Positions 17,140 through 26,872 of a stretch of DNA of 49,272 nt are shown here, one piece after another. The translations under genes and the position numbers were made by a program. The notes below the pieces were generated by a model. That model searched no databases. It saw nothing but the letters and a program-made list of their open reading frames with translations, and was not told where the DNA came from. The DNA is from Bacteroidota bacterium (GTDB lineage Bacteria; Bacteroidota; Bacteroidia; Bacteroidales; CG2-30-32-10). Location: the NCBI GenBank assembly GCA_013377115.1, contig JACAAW010000008.1:1-49272 (forward strand), written 5' to 3'. Each line of letters opens with the position of its first letter. Position 1 is the first letter of the stretch.

Positions 17140-18135
17140 TTAACTTAAAGTTGTGTAATCTCCAATACTCAAATCGCTTTTAGAACCTTGATATTCAACA
17201 AAATTACCTATCATCGAATTATCAATGTTTGCATGTGTTATTTGAGTGTTGGTTTGAATAATACTGTTGGTAATAACGGAGCTTTTTATGGTTGTATTGT
17301 GACCCACTGAAACATGAGGTCCGATTATTGAATTCTCAAGAACCACATTTTCGCCGATAAAGCAAGGTTCAACAATAATTGAACTTCTATTTATTAAAGT
17401 TTTTGAAACCAAATTCTTGGTGAATTCTAAAACTCGTTGATTGGTATAAACAGTCGCATCTTTATTTCCGCAATCAAGCCATTCATCAACTTTTCCTGTG
17501 GAGAATTGAATGCCTTTAACCTTCATATTCTCCAAAGCATCTGTTAGTTGGAATTCTCCGCCTTTTTCGATATTATTATCAATTAAATATTGTAATTCGT
17601 TTTTTAGATTTTCTCCATCTTTGAAATAATAAATTCCAATAATTGCCAAATCCGACACAAATTCTTTTGGTTTTTCAATAAAATCAGTGATGATATTTTT
17701 CTCATTGGTTTTAACAACACCAAAAGCAGAAGGATTCTCAACTTTATGCACCCAGATAATTCCATCCTGAGATTCATCAAGTTTAAAATCGGCACGAAAT
17801 AAAGTATCGGCAAATGCAACAGTTACTTTTCCTCCAAGGGATTCTTTTGCGCAGAGAATGGCATGGGCCGTTCCTAAAGGTTCGTTTTGGTAATAAATTT
17901 TTCCTTTGGCACCAACATTTTCAGCAATTTTCAAAAGTTGAGCTTCAGTTTCTTTACCAAAATCTCCAATAATAAAGGCTATTTCTTCGATAGTTTCTGA
18001 ACAAACCAAAGAAATATCTTCAACCAATCTTTGAACAATAGGTTTTCCTGCAACAGGAATTAATGGTTTGGGAATTGTTAGTGTATGGGGGCGCATTCGC
18101 TTGCCCATACCAGCCATTGGAATAATAATTTTCAT
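17140..18135 (-). CDS. Sugar-phosphate nucleotidyltransferase with left-handed beta-helix tail
   Basis: A 331-residue enzyme. The N-terminus IIIPMAGMGKRMRPHTLTIP is the nucleotide-binding loop (GxGxRxxPxT) followed by the KP lysine (IPKPLIPVAGKP), as in RfbA/GlmU/GlgC enzymes that make NDP-sugars from sugar-1-phosphate and NTP. The last 90 residues show hexapeptide repeats (IIEPCFIGENVVLENSIIG) of a left-handed beta helix. NDP-sugar supply for cell-surface polysaccharide is the likely role; the exact sugar is not readable. It begins 10 bases after the dut stop, so both are likely on one message. Confidence 0.88.
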   Translation of the reverse strand: MKIIIPMAGMGKRMRPHTLTIPKPLIPVAGKPIVQRLVEDISLVCSETIEEIAFIIGDFGKETEAQLLKIAENVGAKGKIYYQNEPLGTAHAILCAKESLGGKVTVAFADTLFRADFKLDESQDGIIWVHKVENPSAFGVVKTNEKNIITDFIEKPKEFVSDLAIIGIYYFKDGENLKNELQYLIDNNIEKGGEFQLTDALENMKVKGIQFSTGKVDEWLDCGNKDATVYTNQRVLEFTKNLVSKTLINRSSIIVEPCFIGENVVLENSIIGPHVSVGHNTTIKSSVITNSIIQTNTQITHANIDNSMIGNFVEYQGSKSDLSIGDYTTLS

Positions 18136-18145
18136 GTGTTCAATT

Positions 18146-18580
18146 TTATTTTACACCTGTATGGCCAAAGCCACCGGCGCCTCTTTCTGTTTTTTCTAAT
18201 TCTTTTACCTCAACTAATTCAGCTCTTTCGTGAGCTGCGATAACCATTTGTGCTACTCTTTCACCATCTTCAATCAAGAAGTCTTCACCAGATAAATTTA
18301 CCAATATGACTTTGATTTCGCCCCGATAATCTGCATCTATTGTTCCTGGAGAGTTTAATACGGTAAGTCCATTTTTAAATGCCAAACCACTTCTGGGGCG
18401 AACCTGAGCTTCGTAACCAACTGGAATTTCAATAAAAAGTCCGGTAGGAATTAATGCTCTTTCCAAAGGTTTCAATAGAACTGGTGCAGCTAAATTGGCC
18501 CTTAAATCCATTCCTGCAGATGCAATGGTTTCATATGCCGGTAAAGCGTGTTTTGATGAATTGATGATGTTAATTTTCAT
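18146..18580 (-). CDS. dut: dUTP diphosphatase
   Basis: A 144-residue trimeric-type dUTPase that converts dUTP to dUMP and pyrophosphate, protecting DNA from uracil. All five motifs are visible: [35 protein letters not shown] and the C-terminal [10 protein letters not shown]. Length is standard. It heads the run dut > nucleotidyltransferase > TPR > DUF4292 > EnvC-like, and a good -7 box lies 43 bases upstream. Confidence 0.97.
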   Translation of the reverse strand: MKINIINSSKHALPAYETIASAGMDLRANLAAPVLLKPLERALIPTGLFIEIPVGYEAQVRPRSGLAFKNGLTVLNSPGTIDADYRGEIKVILVNLSGEDFLIEDGERVAQMVIAAHERAELVEVKELEKTERGAGGFGHTGVK

Positions 18581-18622
18581 TGATATAGTACGTTTTTCTT
18601 AAAAATTGGCTATTTATCTTTA

Positions 18623-18630
18623 CAAAAGTA
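18623..18630 (-). promoter_or_regulatory. -7 element upstream of dut
   Basis: TACTTTTG on the minus strand matches the Bacteroidota -7 consensus TAnnTTTG and would start transcription about 35 bases before the dut ATG. No convincing -33 TTG lies at the expected distance. Confidence 0.4.
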
Positions 18631-18738
18631 ATTATTTCGAAGCATTTTTCATTAAAATATTTTGTAATCGTTTTTTTAGTAATTTTACCGCTAGATTCAT
18701 TTGGGCTCTAACTAAGTCCCTTTATTTATGTTAGTTAT

Positions 18739-20622
18739 ATGAATATTACATTTAATAAATCACAAAAATATTTTTTCCTATTATTTTTACTTCCCATTTG
18801 TTTTTCTCTGTTAACCTTAACTTCCTGTAACAAAAAGAAAAGCGATTTAGAGTCGAAGTATCATTTAAGTTTTGAAAAAACAGTTTTTAGCAATGTTTTG
18901 AAAAGCAGATTTGACGCTGGAAGCGATAGTTTTAGAGTTTGCCATAACAATATTCCTAATTTCGATTCTTTGGCTTTTTATTATGAAAAGAATAATTTCG
19001 AACCTATCTGGGCAAAAGATTTAACATCCTCCGAAAGTGCATTCACGATTTTAAAGTATATCAAAGAAGCAAAATATCATGGTTTAAATCCAGAGTTTTA
19101 TAAGTATTCACTAACAACTGGGCTGATAAACGATTTTTATTATTCCATGCAAAAATCTAAAATTGATTATAAAACCCTTGCAGATATTGAAATGTTGCTT
19201 TCGGATGCCGTGATTGGTTATTCTTCCGACATACAATATGGAATGGTAAATCCTCAGAAATTAGATACTGGTGGTTATACTTTACCAGTGAAAAATAGGA
19301 ATGCTACAAGTCTTTTCGAGCCATTAAAAGCGGAGAATATTGGTGAATATTTAGCTAAAATTCAACCTAAGACCAATCGATATATTTCTTTACAAAATCA
19401 TCTGAAGGAATATTATGAAATAGAGAAAAAAGGAGGCTGGGAAAAAATTCCAAACATTACAAAATCTATTACAAAAGGCGATACGTCAAAACTTCTTGAT
19501 AAAATCGCAAAACGTTTGTTGGTGAGTAAAGAGCTTGATGAAAAAAATGCAAACAATAAGTTTTCTGTTTATGATAGCTCCTTGATAAAAGCAGTTATGA
19601 AATTTCAGGAAAGAAATGGATTGTTGCCAACAGGTATCATTGATAACAATTTGGTGTTGAAAATGAATATCCCAATTTCAGATAGAATCAGTCAAATAAC
19701 TTACAATTTAGAACGCTGCAGATGGCTTGATTATTCTGATACCGCAAGATATATTCAAAATAATTTGGCTGCATTTGAGTTTAAACTTATCGAAAATAAA
19801 GAAGTAAAGCTCAAGATGAAAATTTGTTGTGGAATGAAACGTGAGCGGGATTACGATAAGAAATTAGTCGTTTTTAGAAAATCACATCGAAGAGAAGACG
19901 AACCTAAAAATCACGAAACACCAACAATGACAAGTGTTGTGGAATATTTAATTTTGAACCCAAAATGGAATGTTCCAGGAAGAATTGCTCAAGATGAAAT
20001 GCTTTGGCAAATAAAAAAGGACAGCAATTATTTAGCGAAACGCAATTATAAAGTTTATTTAAAAGATTCCTTGATGGATCCGAGTAAAATTAACTGGAAA
20101 CAATATCGGCCAGAGCATATGCCATTTAAATTTGTTCAGGATGCTGGCGATGATAATTCTTTGGGGAAAATAAAGTTCATGTTCAACAATCGATTTAATA
20201 TTTATATGCATGATACGCCAAATAAAAAAGCATTTTTATATGCAAACAGGGCGGTTAGTCATGGCTGCATGCGATTGGAGAAACCATTGGAATTGGCCGA
20301 ATATCTGATTAAAGATAACAGAAACTACACCATCGACGATATCTTAATTGAGATAGGTCAAACGCCTAAGGACAAAACAAAATTAAACCGATATAGAATC
20401 CGCCAGGAACAGTTTAAAAATAATAAATCGATGCGCACCACTTCAACGGTGATGTTGAAAAAGAAAATCCGCCTTTTTGTTAATTACATTACTTGCTGGG
20501 TTGACGAAAGCAATGTGCTCCAATTTAGAGACGATGTCTACGAAAAAGACAAACTGATAAAAGACGTTTTTAATAAAAGACTTAATTTTTATAAGTACGA
20601 TAAGGTTGTGAGGAGGAAATAA
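18739..20622 (+). CDS. L,D-transpeptidase (YcbB/YkuD type) lipoprotein
   Basis: A 627-residue protein. The N-terminus has a lipoprotein signal with lipobox TLTSC (Cys30). A scaffold domain covers about residues 60-240, a peptidoglycan-binding-like segment about 265-315 (AVMKFQERNGLLPTGIID), and the YkuD catalytic domain about 330-540 with IYMHDTPNKKAF and SHGCMRLEKP (His508, Cys510). Such enzymes form 3-3 crosslinks in peptidoglycan or attach proteins to it. Length and domain order match E. coli LdtD (YcbB). A C-terminal tail of about 90 basic residues follows. It is transcribed alone, divergent from dut. Confidence 0.92.
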   Translation: MNITFNKSQKYFFLLFLLPICFSLLTLTSCNKKKSDLESKYHLSFEKTVFSNVLKSRFDAGSDSFRVCHNNIPNFDSLAFYYEKNNFEPIWAKDLTSSESAFTILKYIKEAKYHGLNPEFYKYSLTTGLINDFYYSMQKSKIDYKTLADIEMLLSDAVIGYSSDIQYGMVNPQKLDTGGYTLPVKNRNATSLFEPLKAENIGEYLAKIQPKTNRYISLQNHLKEYYEIEKKGGWEKIPNITKSITKGDTSKLLDKIAKRLLVSKELDEKNANNKFSVYDSSLIKAVMKFQERNGLLPTGIIDNNLVLKMNIPISDRISQITYNLERCRWLDYSDTARYIQNNLAAFEFKLIENKEVKLKMKICCGMKRERDYDKKLVVFRKSHRREDEPKNHETPTMTSVVEYLILNPKWNVPGRIAQDEMLWQIKKDSNYLAKRNYKVYLKDSLMDPSKINWKQYRPEHMPFKFVQDAGDDNSLGKIKFMFNNRFNIYMHDTPNKKAFLYANRAVSHGCMRLEKPLELAEYLIKDNRNYTIDDILIEIGQTPKDKTKLNRYRIRQEQFKNNKSMRTTSTVMLKKKIRLFVNYITCWVDESNVLQFRDDVYEKDKLIKDVFNKRLNFYKYDKVVRRK

Positions 20623-20821
20623 ACGGCTCACTAAGGAAGTTGAAGTGACTGTTGACTAAGACTTAAACTAAGGATTAAAAAGTTGAGCTAGATAAATTGC
20701 GGATTGCAATAGTTTCCAGAGATAAAAAAATTGTTTGATTTGATAATTGTCCTAAATGCTAGGAGATATCAGAAAATCTCTTAAATTTATTATTCAAGAT
20801 TTTGCGCTGGTTTTAAATCTG

Positions 20822-21349
20822 TTAGAAGCCACGTTTAAATTGCTTTGGGCGTGGTTTTTTTTCTCCATATTTATAAGTATGAAAAATTGTATCTTTTTTT
20901 GTTTCATAGTCATATTCGTAAGTATAAGGATGCAATTCGCGTACCCTAGGTTTTGAGTTTTTTGTAAACCTGTTAAACCTTGTAGGATAGGATTTTTCTT
21001 GTTGATTAAATCTGTCAAATCCAGTTTTAATAATAATATCCACCCCTCTATATTTTGAAAAATAACTACACGTTAGCAGAACAGAGTCGCTTATAAAATA
21101 GTTTTCAACGATTGAAAAAGATTTTTTTTGTAATTCCTCATTACCAATATTTACAAGTATGAAAAAAGTATTTGTATCAAGTTTGTATCTATCAATAAGA
21201 AAATCAAAAGCTTTTAACAAAGAAGAATCAGAGACTATTATTTCTTTGCTGTTTTTTTGTGTCATAATATTATTACAATTAGACATTCCAAAGCCAATAA
21301 TTATAAGACAAATTATTGAAATAAAATTATTTTTAAACTTTCTTTTCAT
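20822..21349 (-). CDS. Hypothetical lipoprotein
   Basis: A 175-residue protein that I do not recognise. The N-terminus is a lipoprotein signal (lipobox GMSNC, Cys25). The mature part has mixed beta-rich text with many Tyr and Lys, e.g. ELHPYTYEYDYETKKDTIF, and a basic end rich in Lys, Arg and Pro. No enzyme motif is visible. It lies alone between the L,D-transpeptidase and flippase genes, inside an otherwise conserved-looking envelope block, so it may be a lineage-specific insertion. Codon use is like its neighbours. Confidence 0.6.
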   Translation of the reverse strand: MKRKFKNNFISIICLIIIGFGMSNCNNIMTQKNSKEIIVSDSSLLKAFDFLIDRYKLDTNTFFILVNIGNEELQKKSFSIVENYFISDSVLLTCSYFSKYRGVDIIIKTGFDRFNQQEKSYPTRFNRFTKNSKPRVRELHPYTYEYDYETKKDTIFHTYKYGEKKPRPKQFKRGF

Positions 21350-21424
21350 TTCTCTAATGTTATTGATTAATCATTTTCTTTTAGATTAAACCAAAATGAT
21401 TATTTACAGTTGCATTAAACGTAT

Positions 21425-22909
21425 TTAATCCTTTATTACCACCTTCGTCACGCTTCTCTCAGAAACATATACCACCATAGCAAAGCCAATTAAATAGAAG
21501 GAATTAACAATTAAGCGCATTGGTTTTGAGTCAATGTATAAATATTCGCTTGCAAAATAAAGCAGGACAGAGAGTCCCAAATAGCCCAATATTCTTATCA
21601 AATCGTAGTTTACCGGATAATGCTTTTGCCCCACAAAATATGAAAGAACCATCATAGCAAAATAACAAATAAACGTGGCCCAGGCTGATCCCATATAACC
21701 AAAGATTGGAATCCACCAATAATTCAAAACAAGGGTAATAATCGCCCCGAAAATGGATAAATATGCACCATACATCGTCTGACCAGACAGCTTATACCAA
21801 ATTGATAAATTAATAAAAACCCCTAAAAATAAATTTGCCATCAAAAGGATTGGAACCACTTTTAATCCTGAATAAAAATCCTTTCCAACAAAAGTCTTAA
21901 CAACGTCCATATATAGCATGGTTCCTAAGAAAATAAAAGCGCAAACTATCACAAAATATTTCATTACATCAGCATAAATTTGCTGTGCGTTTTTATTTTT
22001 TGCTTCCGAAAAAAAGAAAGGATCTGCTGCAAAACGGAAGGTTTGAATAAAAATCGTCATTAAAATCGAGATTTTATAACATGCACCGTAAATTCCCAAT
22101 TGCGACATTGCAGTTGCTTTGTCAGGAAGTAAATGCTTTAATAATGCTCTATCAAAAGTTTCGTTTATTATCCCAGCTAAACCAACGATTAGCAGTGGTA
22201 AAGCATATTTTATCATTTTTTTCCAGAGTTCTGTGTCGAACGAAAACTTGATTTTCACCATGCTTGGAAACAGCATCAAAACCGTAATTGAACTGGAAAG
22301 TAAATTGGCAATAAAAATATATCCAACGCCAATCGCAGGATTGTAAATACTATGAACAAAATTTGTTATAGTTGTGTTGTCCGAATTCTTCAATAAATAA
22401 GGGCAAAGCAAAATGAAGAATAAATTAAATCCAATATTGGTAAAAATATTCACCAGCTTTATAGTTGCAAATTTTAAGGCTTTGTTTTGTGCCCGAAGTT
22501 TCGCAAAAGGAATGGCAGTAATGGCATCGAAGGCAACTATTAATACAAACCAAATAATGTATTCAGGATGTAAGGCATAGCCCATCCAATTAGCAATTCC
22601 GGTTGAAAAAATACTGGTTATTAAAATAAAAATTGCCGAAGTTGAAAAGAGAGAAATTAGAGAAGTACTATATAGCTTTTCTTTGTCTTCCACCTTTTCT
22701 GAAAAACGAAAATAAGCGGTTTCCATTCCGTAGGTTAAAACCACAACCAAAAAAGAAACATACGCGTAAATCTCAGTAACAACGCCATATTCGCCAGTAG
22801 TGAAAATACGGGTATAAAAAGGCACCAATAAATAATTGAGTAAACGGCCTACAATGCTGCTCAATCCGTAGATTGCTGTTTGTCCGGCTAGTTTCTTTAT
22901 TGGATTCAA
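21425..22909 (-). CDS. Polysaccharide/lipid-linked oligosaccharide flippase (Wzx-like, MATE fold)
   Basis: A 494-residue inner-membrane protein with about 14 hydrophobic segments. The start text (NPIKKLAGQTAIYGLSSIVG) and the following RLLNYLLVPFYTRIF are typical of the oligosaccharide flippase family. These proteins move undecaprenyl-linked sugar units across the inner membrane. Translation starts at TTG (22907-22909): no in-frame ATG precedes it, the next Met is about residue 60, and the text from TTG is conserved family sequence. A promoter with a good -7 box lies just upstream. Likely works with the nearby nucleotidyltransferase in surface-glycan production (inference). Confidence 0.88.
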   Translation of the reverse strand: MNPIKKLAGQTAIYGLSSIVGRLLNYLLVPFYTRIFTTGEYGVVTEIYAYVSFLVVVLTYGMETAYFRFSEKVEDKEKLYSTSLISLFSTSAIFILITSIFSTGIANWMGYALHPEYIIWFVLIVAFDAITAIPFAKLRAQNKALKFATIKLVNIFTNIGFNLFFILLCPYLLKNSDNTTITNFVHSIYNPAIGVGYIFIANLLSSSITVLMLFPSMVKIKFSFDTELWKKMIKYALPLLIVGLAGIINETFDRALLKHLLPDKATAMSQLGIYGACYKISILMTIFIQTFRFAADPFFFSEAKNKNAQQIYADVMKYFVIVCAFIFLGTMLYMDVVKTFVGKDFYSGLKVVPILLMANLFLGVFINLSIWYKLSGQTMYGAYLSIFGAIITLVLNYWWIPIFGYMGSAWATFICYFAMMVLSYFVGQKHYPVNYDLIRILGYLGLSVLLYFASEYLYIDSKPMRLIVNSFYLIGFAMVVYVSERSVTKVVIKD

Positions 22910-22932
22910 GCTTGAAAATTTAAAATGTAATG

Positions 22933-22962
22933 CAAAAGTAAATAAATTTCTCTCTTTACAAA
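22933..22962 (-). promoter_or_regulatory. Promoter upstream of the flippase gene
   Basis: On the minus strand TTTG (22959-22962), 18 bases, then TACTTTTG (22933-22940) followed by C. It overlaps the last codons of the kinase gene and would start transcription about 15 bases before the TTG start codon at 22909, supporting that start. Confidence 0.5.
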
Positions 22963-25900
22963 CTCGTTGTGTCGTCTATATATTGTGGAAGTGTAAAGAT
23001 AAATTTTGTTCCGATATTTTTTTCAGATTCGAACCAAATTTTTCCTTTTAAATTTTCGATAATTCCTTTTACCATTGCCAATCCTAAGCCCATTCCGCCA
23101 GTTTTTGTTGTAAAATTGGGCGAAAATATTTTTTCGAATTGCTCTTGATCAATACCAACGCCATTATCACTGATTGTAATCTGGAAAAATTCGTCCATTT
23201 TGGTAATGGTAATTTCAATTTTGCCTTTTTCATTATTTTCAATTGCCTGGATTGCGTTTTTAATCAGATTATTGAAAACACGCAGCATCTGCGATTTATC
23301 AGCAAATACAACAGCCTCATTTATATTTTCACGTGAAAAATTAATATTGAAATTCTCGTCTGACTTATTAAGGGTAACAATACTTTCTATGAGATTTACT
23401 AAATCAATTGTTTCGAAATTCATTTTCGAAAGTTTCGCAAAATCCGAAAACTCAGATGCAATCGATGAAAGCGATTCGATTTGTTCAATCATTGTTTTTG
23501 TAAATCGCTCTAATCGCGAATCCCAATCTTCGGCTTTATCAATCCAGGCTCTTTGCAAATGCTGAACACTTAATTTCATTGGTGTTAGCGGATTTTTTAT
23601 TTCATGTGCAACTTGTTTTGCCATTTCGCTCCAAGCACCTTCACGTTCGGATTGTGCTAGTAATTCAGCATTGTGCGAAAGTTCGTCAATCATTCTATTG
23701 TATTCATTAATTAGGCTTCCAATTTCGTCCTTGCTTTTCCAAACAATTTTCTCATTGGATTTCCCTAAAGAAATGCGACTCATTTTATCTTTAATAAATT
23801 TTAAAGGTCTGGTAATGTAATTTGATAGCAGAATAGCAATAATAATTGCGAGCGCAATTAACAGCATATAAACGTTAATAAACGCTATAAGAAAGCCCGA
23901 AATCTCATTTTTTAACTCACTTTGTTTCGAGAAATAAGGCATGTTTAAATACGATGTCAATTTATTCTGATTATTTCTCAATGGTATGTATACCGAAGAA
24001 TAATTGAGCTTCCCGATATTTTCATTGATAATAATTAATGTCTTTTTATTATTTGTTAATTCATTATAAGCTTCTGAATTCATTTTATTTGATACCAAGC
24101 CTTCTTCAAAAATTTTCTCTCTGGATGATGCTAAAATATTACCATTTAAATCGTATAAATTGATATCCGTAAAATATACATTTGAAAAATTTATCAAAAG
24201 TCCATTTAAGAAATCTCGCATATCGGGTGTTAACTTGTCATAGAAAGAAAGCTTGCTCTCTGCTTCGACTAATATTGAATGGGCTTTTTCACTGATATTG
24301 TCGGTGTTTTTATTATTGTAAATGTTAATGATATAGTAAACCGTCGTCGTACCAATGATAATGAAGGAAACCACAACAATAAAAATCATTGCAGCCTGTA
24401 ATCTGCCTTTAAAATTTAAGAATAAATTATTGAGTTTTAAGGGGAAAATATAAAGGAAAAGAACAATAATACTTATTAAAACATAAAGAATAAATAAATA
24501 AGAAAAAGGTGCAATGATGTCCAAAACAGAGTCATTCTTTTTGCTGATGATGATAATGTGTTTATCATCCACCTGATATTGCAAATGAGAATAATTATTT
24601 TTATCAAAGAACAAAAATTCTTGCGAACTATTGGTAATTACATCTGTTGTTAAATTGTAAAAATACTTCCCGTATTGGTTTATCTGTTCACCGTTTTTAT
24701 ATCTGGCATAGGAGTAATTCGTTAAATCTTTATTTACCAAAATGCTTTTATCAATTAACAATTCTGGATACCCTAATTCTTTTGGAATAAACTTTGAATC
24801 TAATTCCAAATAAAGCGTTGCTATTGGCTTTGCAGCATAAGGATTCTCGTAATAAACAAAACGCGACAAATAACTGTTTCTTCCAGATTCATTGTTAAGG
24901 AAAAACATGTTTTCGCTAAGTGTTGGCCTTCCAATGTTTTTAATAATATTATTAAAGAAATCATCACAATCTGTTTTGTAATTATCTGGCTTAATTGTAA
25001 TGGTGTCTCCGGGTTTGCAAATGGTAATTTGCATGTCGTATTTTGACCAGTATCCATTAAAAAACTTCACTTGCAAACGTTTCAAAACAGAATCTTCATT
25101 TATTACTTTCTTTGAAAGTAGCTTTAATGTAAGACTATCCTCCAAAACATTAGATTCAATTTCATTAAACAGATATTCTGCAATTGGATCTTGCTCGGTG
25201 GTTAATTTAATTGCCAGTAATTTTCTTTTTTCTTCCTCTTTAAAATTATTGTATTTGTAAAGGCCGTAAGTTGTAACAAATGAAAAGAAAATCAATGCTA
25301 TTATTAAAAAAGAAAAATTATACGATTTCTCTTTAATGTTTTTATGCCTAAACACAAGCAAGAATAAAAACATAGTTGTGAAAAGGAAAAAATAGACATT
25401 ATCAAAAAGACCGACTTTGTAATAGTAGAGAACAAAAAATTCAGCAGCAGAAAAAACGAAGCACAAAAAATAAAAGGATTTGGAAACTTCATTTGAAAAA
25501 ACAAGTTCCAAAAGCTTAATAATAACAAGGAACAGGGAAATAAACAAAAAGACAATTATTACCAAACCCAAATAACTGTAAACCGTTAAACCAAAAATAT
25601 TATTGAGTAAAAAAGAAACATTTGAATTGATAATGATGCTTTTGAAAAAGTATATTACCGACATCGAAAGAAAGTAGCATAGTGAAAAGCTCAGAACAAT
25701 AACCAAAACTTTAAGTGGCAATTGCTTTGGATGTAAAAATTTAAAATCAGTATTAATTTTGAAAATTTCTAATGCCGAAAAGAAAATGAAAATACCATAT
25801 AGAAGTAAATCTCCCAGAGATGGCAATAGGTCGGAGGTAGCAAAATATTTTGGACCAAAAAAGTCCAAATCATATATAAAATGTGGAACTTTAAAATAAA

Positions 25901-26675
25901 ACAAAAATGCTCTGAGCACCCATAAAACCAGTAAAGTAACCGATAATCTTAACAATTGATTCTTAAAAAGCTTTAAGGAACCAATAAACAAGCGTATAAA
26001 TGAAATAATAAATAATAAACTTAGAATATAAAAAACAAGAAGTAAAAGTTTAAATGAATCCTTGTTATAGGGTGTTTTAGAGAATTTCAAGCCAAATAAT
26101 GGAGCACCTTTTGAGTTTTTAACAATGTTTCCATTGCCTGGAGATACAATTTGTGATTTATTTGAAAGCTCAAAATCTTGCTGAAAGCCATTTACTAAAT
26201 AATCATTCTGGTATTTGTATTCACTCTTAATCAATGAAAAACCAATAATGTTATATTCGTTTAATTTAAGTGACTTCAGATAATACCAACCATTCTTTAA
26301 TTGACAAACTGAATCGTATTTATTTGTAGGATTAAGATTATTGATTGAAACAGAATTTGAAGTCCAGAAAATGAGGGAATCCTTTTTATAAATCTGAAAA
26401 AGAATTCCTCCTTTTTCAAATAGGTCTGAAAAATATTTATGGTCAAAATCGGAATTGTTTATCTTTTTTGCTTCAATCTGCTTTTTTAATAAAAGTAAAT
26501 TTTCATCAAGAACTTTTTCCTTTTCTAAAAATGTTTTTTGGAAATTTTCTGATTGTCGTGAAAAATTTGTTGTGGAATGAAAAAACAAATGAGTAAAGTA
26601 TACAATAAAAATAGATATTATCGAAAGGGATAAAAAGAGAATGATCTTAAATCTTTGTATGTTTTTAATTTTCAT
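22956..26675 (-). CDS. Large NtrY-like sensor histidine kinase
   Basis: A 1239-residue membrane kinase. Layout: helix at 9-30, extracytoplasmic domain to about 205, a block of about eight helices (210-480), a second outer domain (about 480-730), two helices (about 735-800), a third outer domain (about 800-935), a helix and HAMP (about 940-1000), then the kinase core. The H-box QVAHEIKNPLTPMKLSVQHL carries His1024; the N-box is FNNLIKNAIQAIENNEKG, and the ATP-lid text NGVGIDQEQFEKIFSPNFTT precedes GGMGLGLAMVKG. HEIKNPLTPM is the NtrY-type H-box. No response regulator adjoins it. Signal unknown. Confidence 0.9.
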   Translation of the reverse strand: MKIKNIQRFKIILFLSLSIISIFIVYFTHLFFHSTTNFSRQSENFQKTFLEKEKVLDENLLLLKKQIEAKKINNSDFDHKYFSDLFEKGGILFQIYKKDSLIFWTSNSVSINNLNPTNKYDSVCQLKNGWYYLKSLKLNEYNIIGFSLIKSEYKYQNDYLVNGFQQDFELSNKSQIVSPGNGNIVKNSKGAPLFGLKFSKTPYNKDSFKLLLLVFYILSLLFIISFIRLFIGSLKLFKNQLLRLSVTLLVLWVLRAFLFYFKVPHFIYDLDFFGPKYFATSDLLPSLGDLLLYGIFIFFSALEIFKINTDFKFLHPKQLPLKVLVIVLSFSLCYFLSMSVIYFFKSIIINSNVSFLLNNIFGLTVYSYLGLVIIVFLFISLFLVIIKLLELVFSNEVSKSFYFLCFVFSAAEFFVLYYYKVGLFDNVYFFLFTTMFLFLLVFRHKNIKEKSYNFSFLIIALIFFSFVTTYGLYKYNNFKEEEKRKLLAIKLTTEQDPIAEYLFNEIESNVLEDSLTLKLLSKKVINEDSVLKRLQVKFFNGYWSKYDMQITICKPGDTITIKPDNYKTDCDDFFNNIIKNIGRPTLSENMFFLNNESGRNSYLSRFVYYENPYAAKPIATLYLELDSKFIPKELGYPELLIDKSILVNKDLTNYSYARYKNGEQINQYGKYFYNLTTDVITNSSQEFLFFDKNNYSHLQYQVDDKHIIIISKKNDSVLDIIAPFSYLFILYVLISIIVLFLYIFPLKLNNLFLNFKGRLQAAMIFIVVVSFIIIGTTTVYYIINIYNNKNTDNISEKAHSILVEAESKLSFYDKLTPDMRDFLNGLLINFSNVYFTDINLYDLNGNILASSREKIFEEGLVSNKMNSEAYNELTNNKKTLIIINENIGKLNYSSVYIPLRNNQNKLTSYLNMPYFSKQSELKNEISGFLIAFINVYMLLIALAIIIAILLSNYITRPLKFIKDKMSRISLGKSNEKIVWKSKDEIGSLINEYNRMIDELSHNAELLAQSEREGAWSEMAKQVAHEIKNPLTPMKLSVQHLQRAWIDKAEDWDSRLERFTKTMIEQIESLSSIASEFSDFAKLSKMNFETIDLVNLIESIVTLNKSDENFNINFSRENINEAVVFADKSQMLRVFNNLIKNAIQAIENNEKGKIEITITKMDEFFQITISDNGVGIDQEQFEKIFSPNFTTKTGGMGLGLAMVKGIIENLKGKIWFESEKNIGTKFIFTLPQYIDDTTSL
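23326..23339. other. Degenerate parS-like palindrome inside the kinase gene
   Basis: TTTTCACGTGAAAA is a perfect 14-bp palindrome sharing the 12-bp core TTTCACGTGAAA with the two better sites near mnmG, but with T/A instead of G/C at the outer positions; 13 of 16 bases match the parS consensus. It lies in coding sequence 4.4 kb from the first mnmG-flanking site. Function is speculative. Confidence 0.35.
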
Positions 26676-26872
26676 TCACTAATGTGCTTTAAATTAAACT
26701 ATTAGGTTGATATTTGAACATTTTACTGAAAAATATCTCTTTTTATTTCTTTCTATCTATTTGACATTCAACCCACTAAACTCGACCTTTTTTAATGCGT
26801 TTTAATGGATTATTTTAAAATTTTTAAGTCATTATATTCTAAATACCCCAAAATTAATTGATGCTCCTTATT

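Noticed and set aside
20822-20858. GCCACG...CGTGG hairpin with a T run, resembling a terminator
   Set aside because: It lies within the last codons of the lipoprotein gene (Lys-Pro-Arg-Pro...Lys-Arg-Gly-Phe), and the T run is on the wrong side for that gene.
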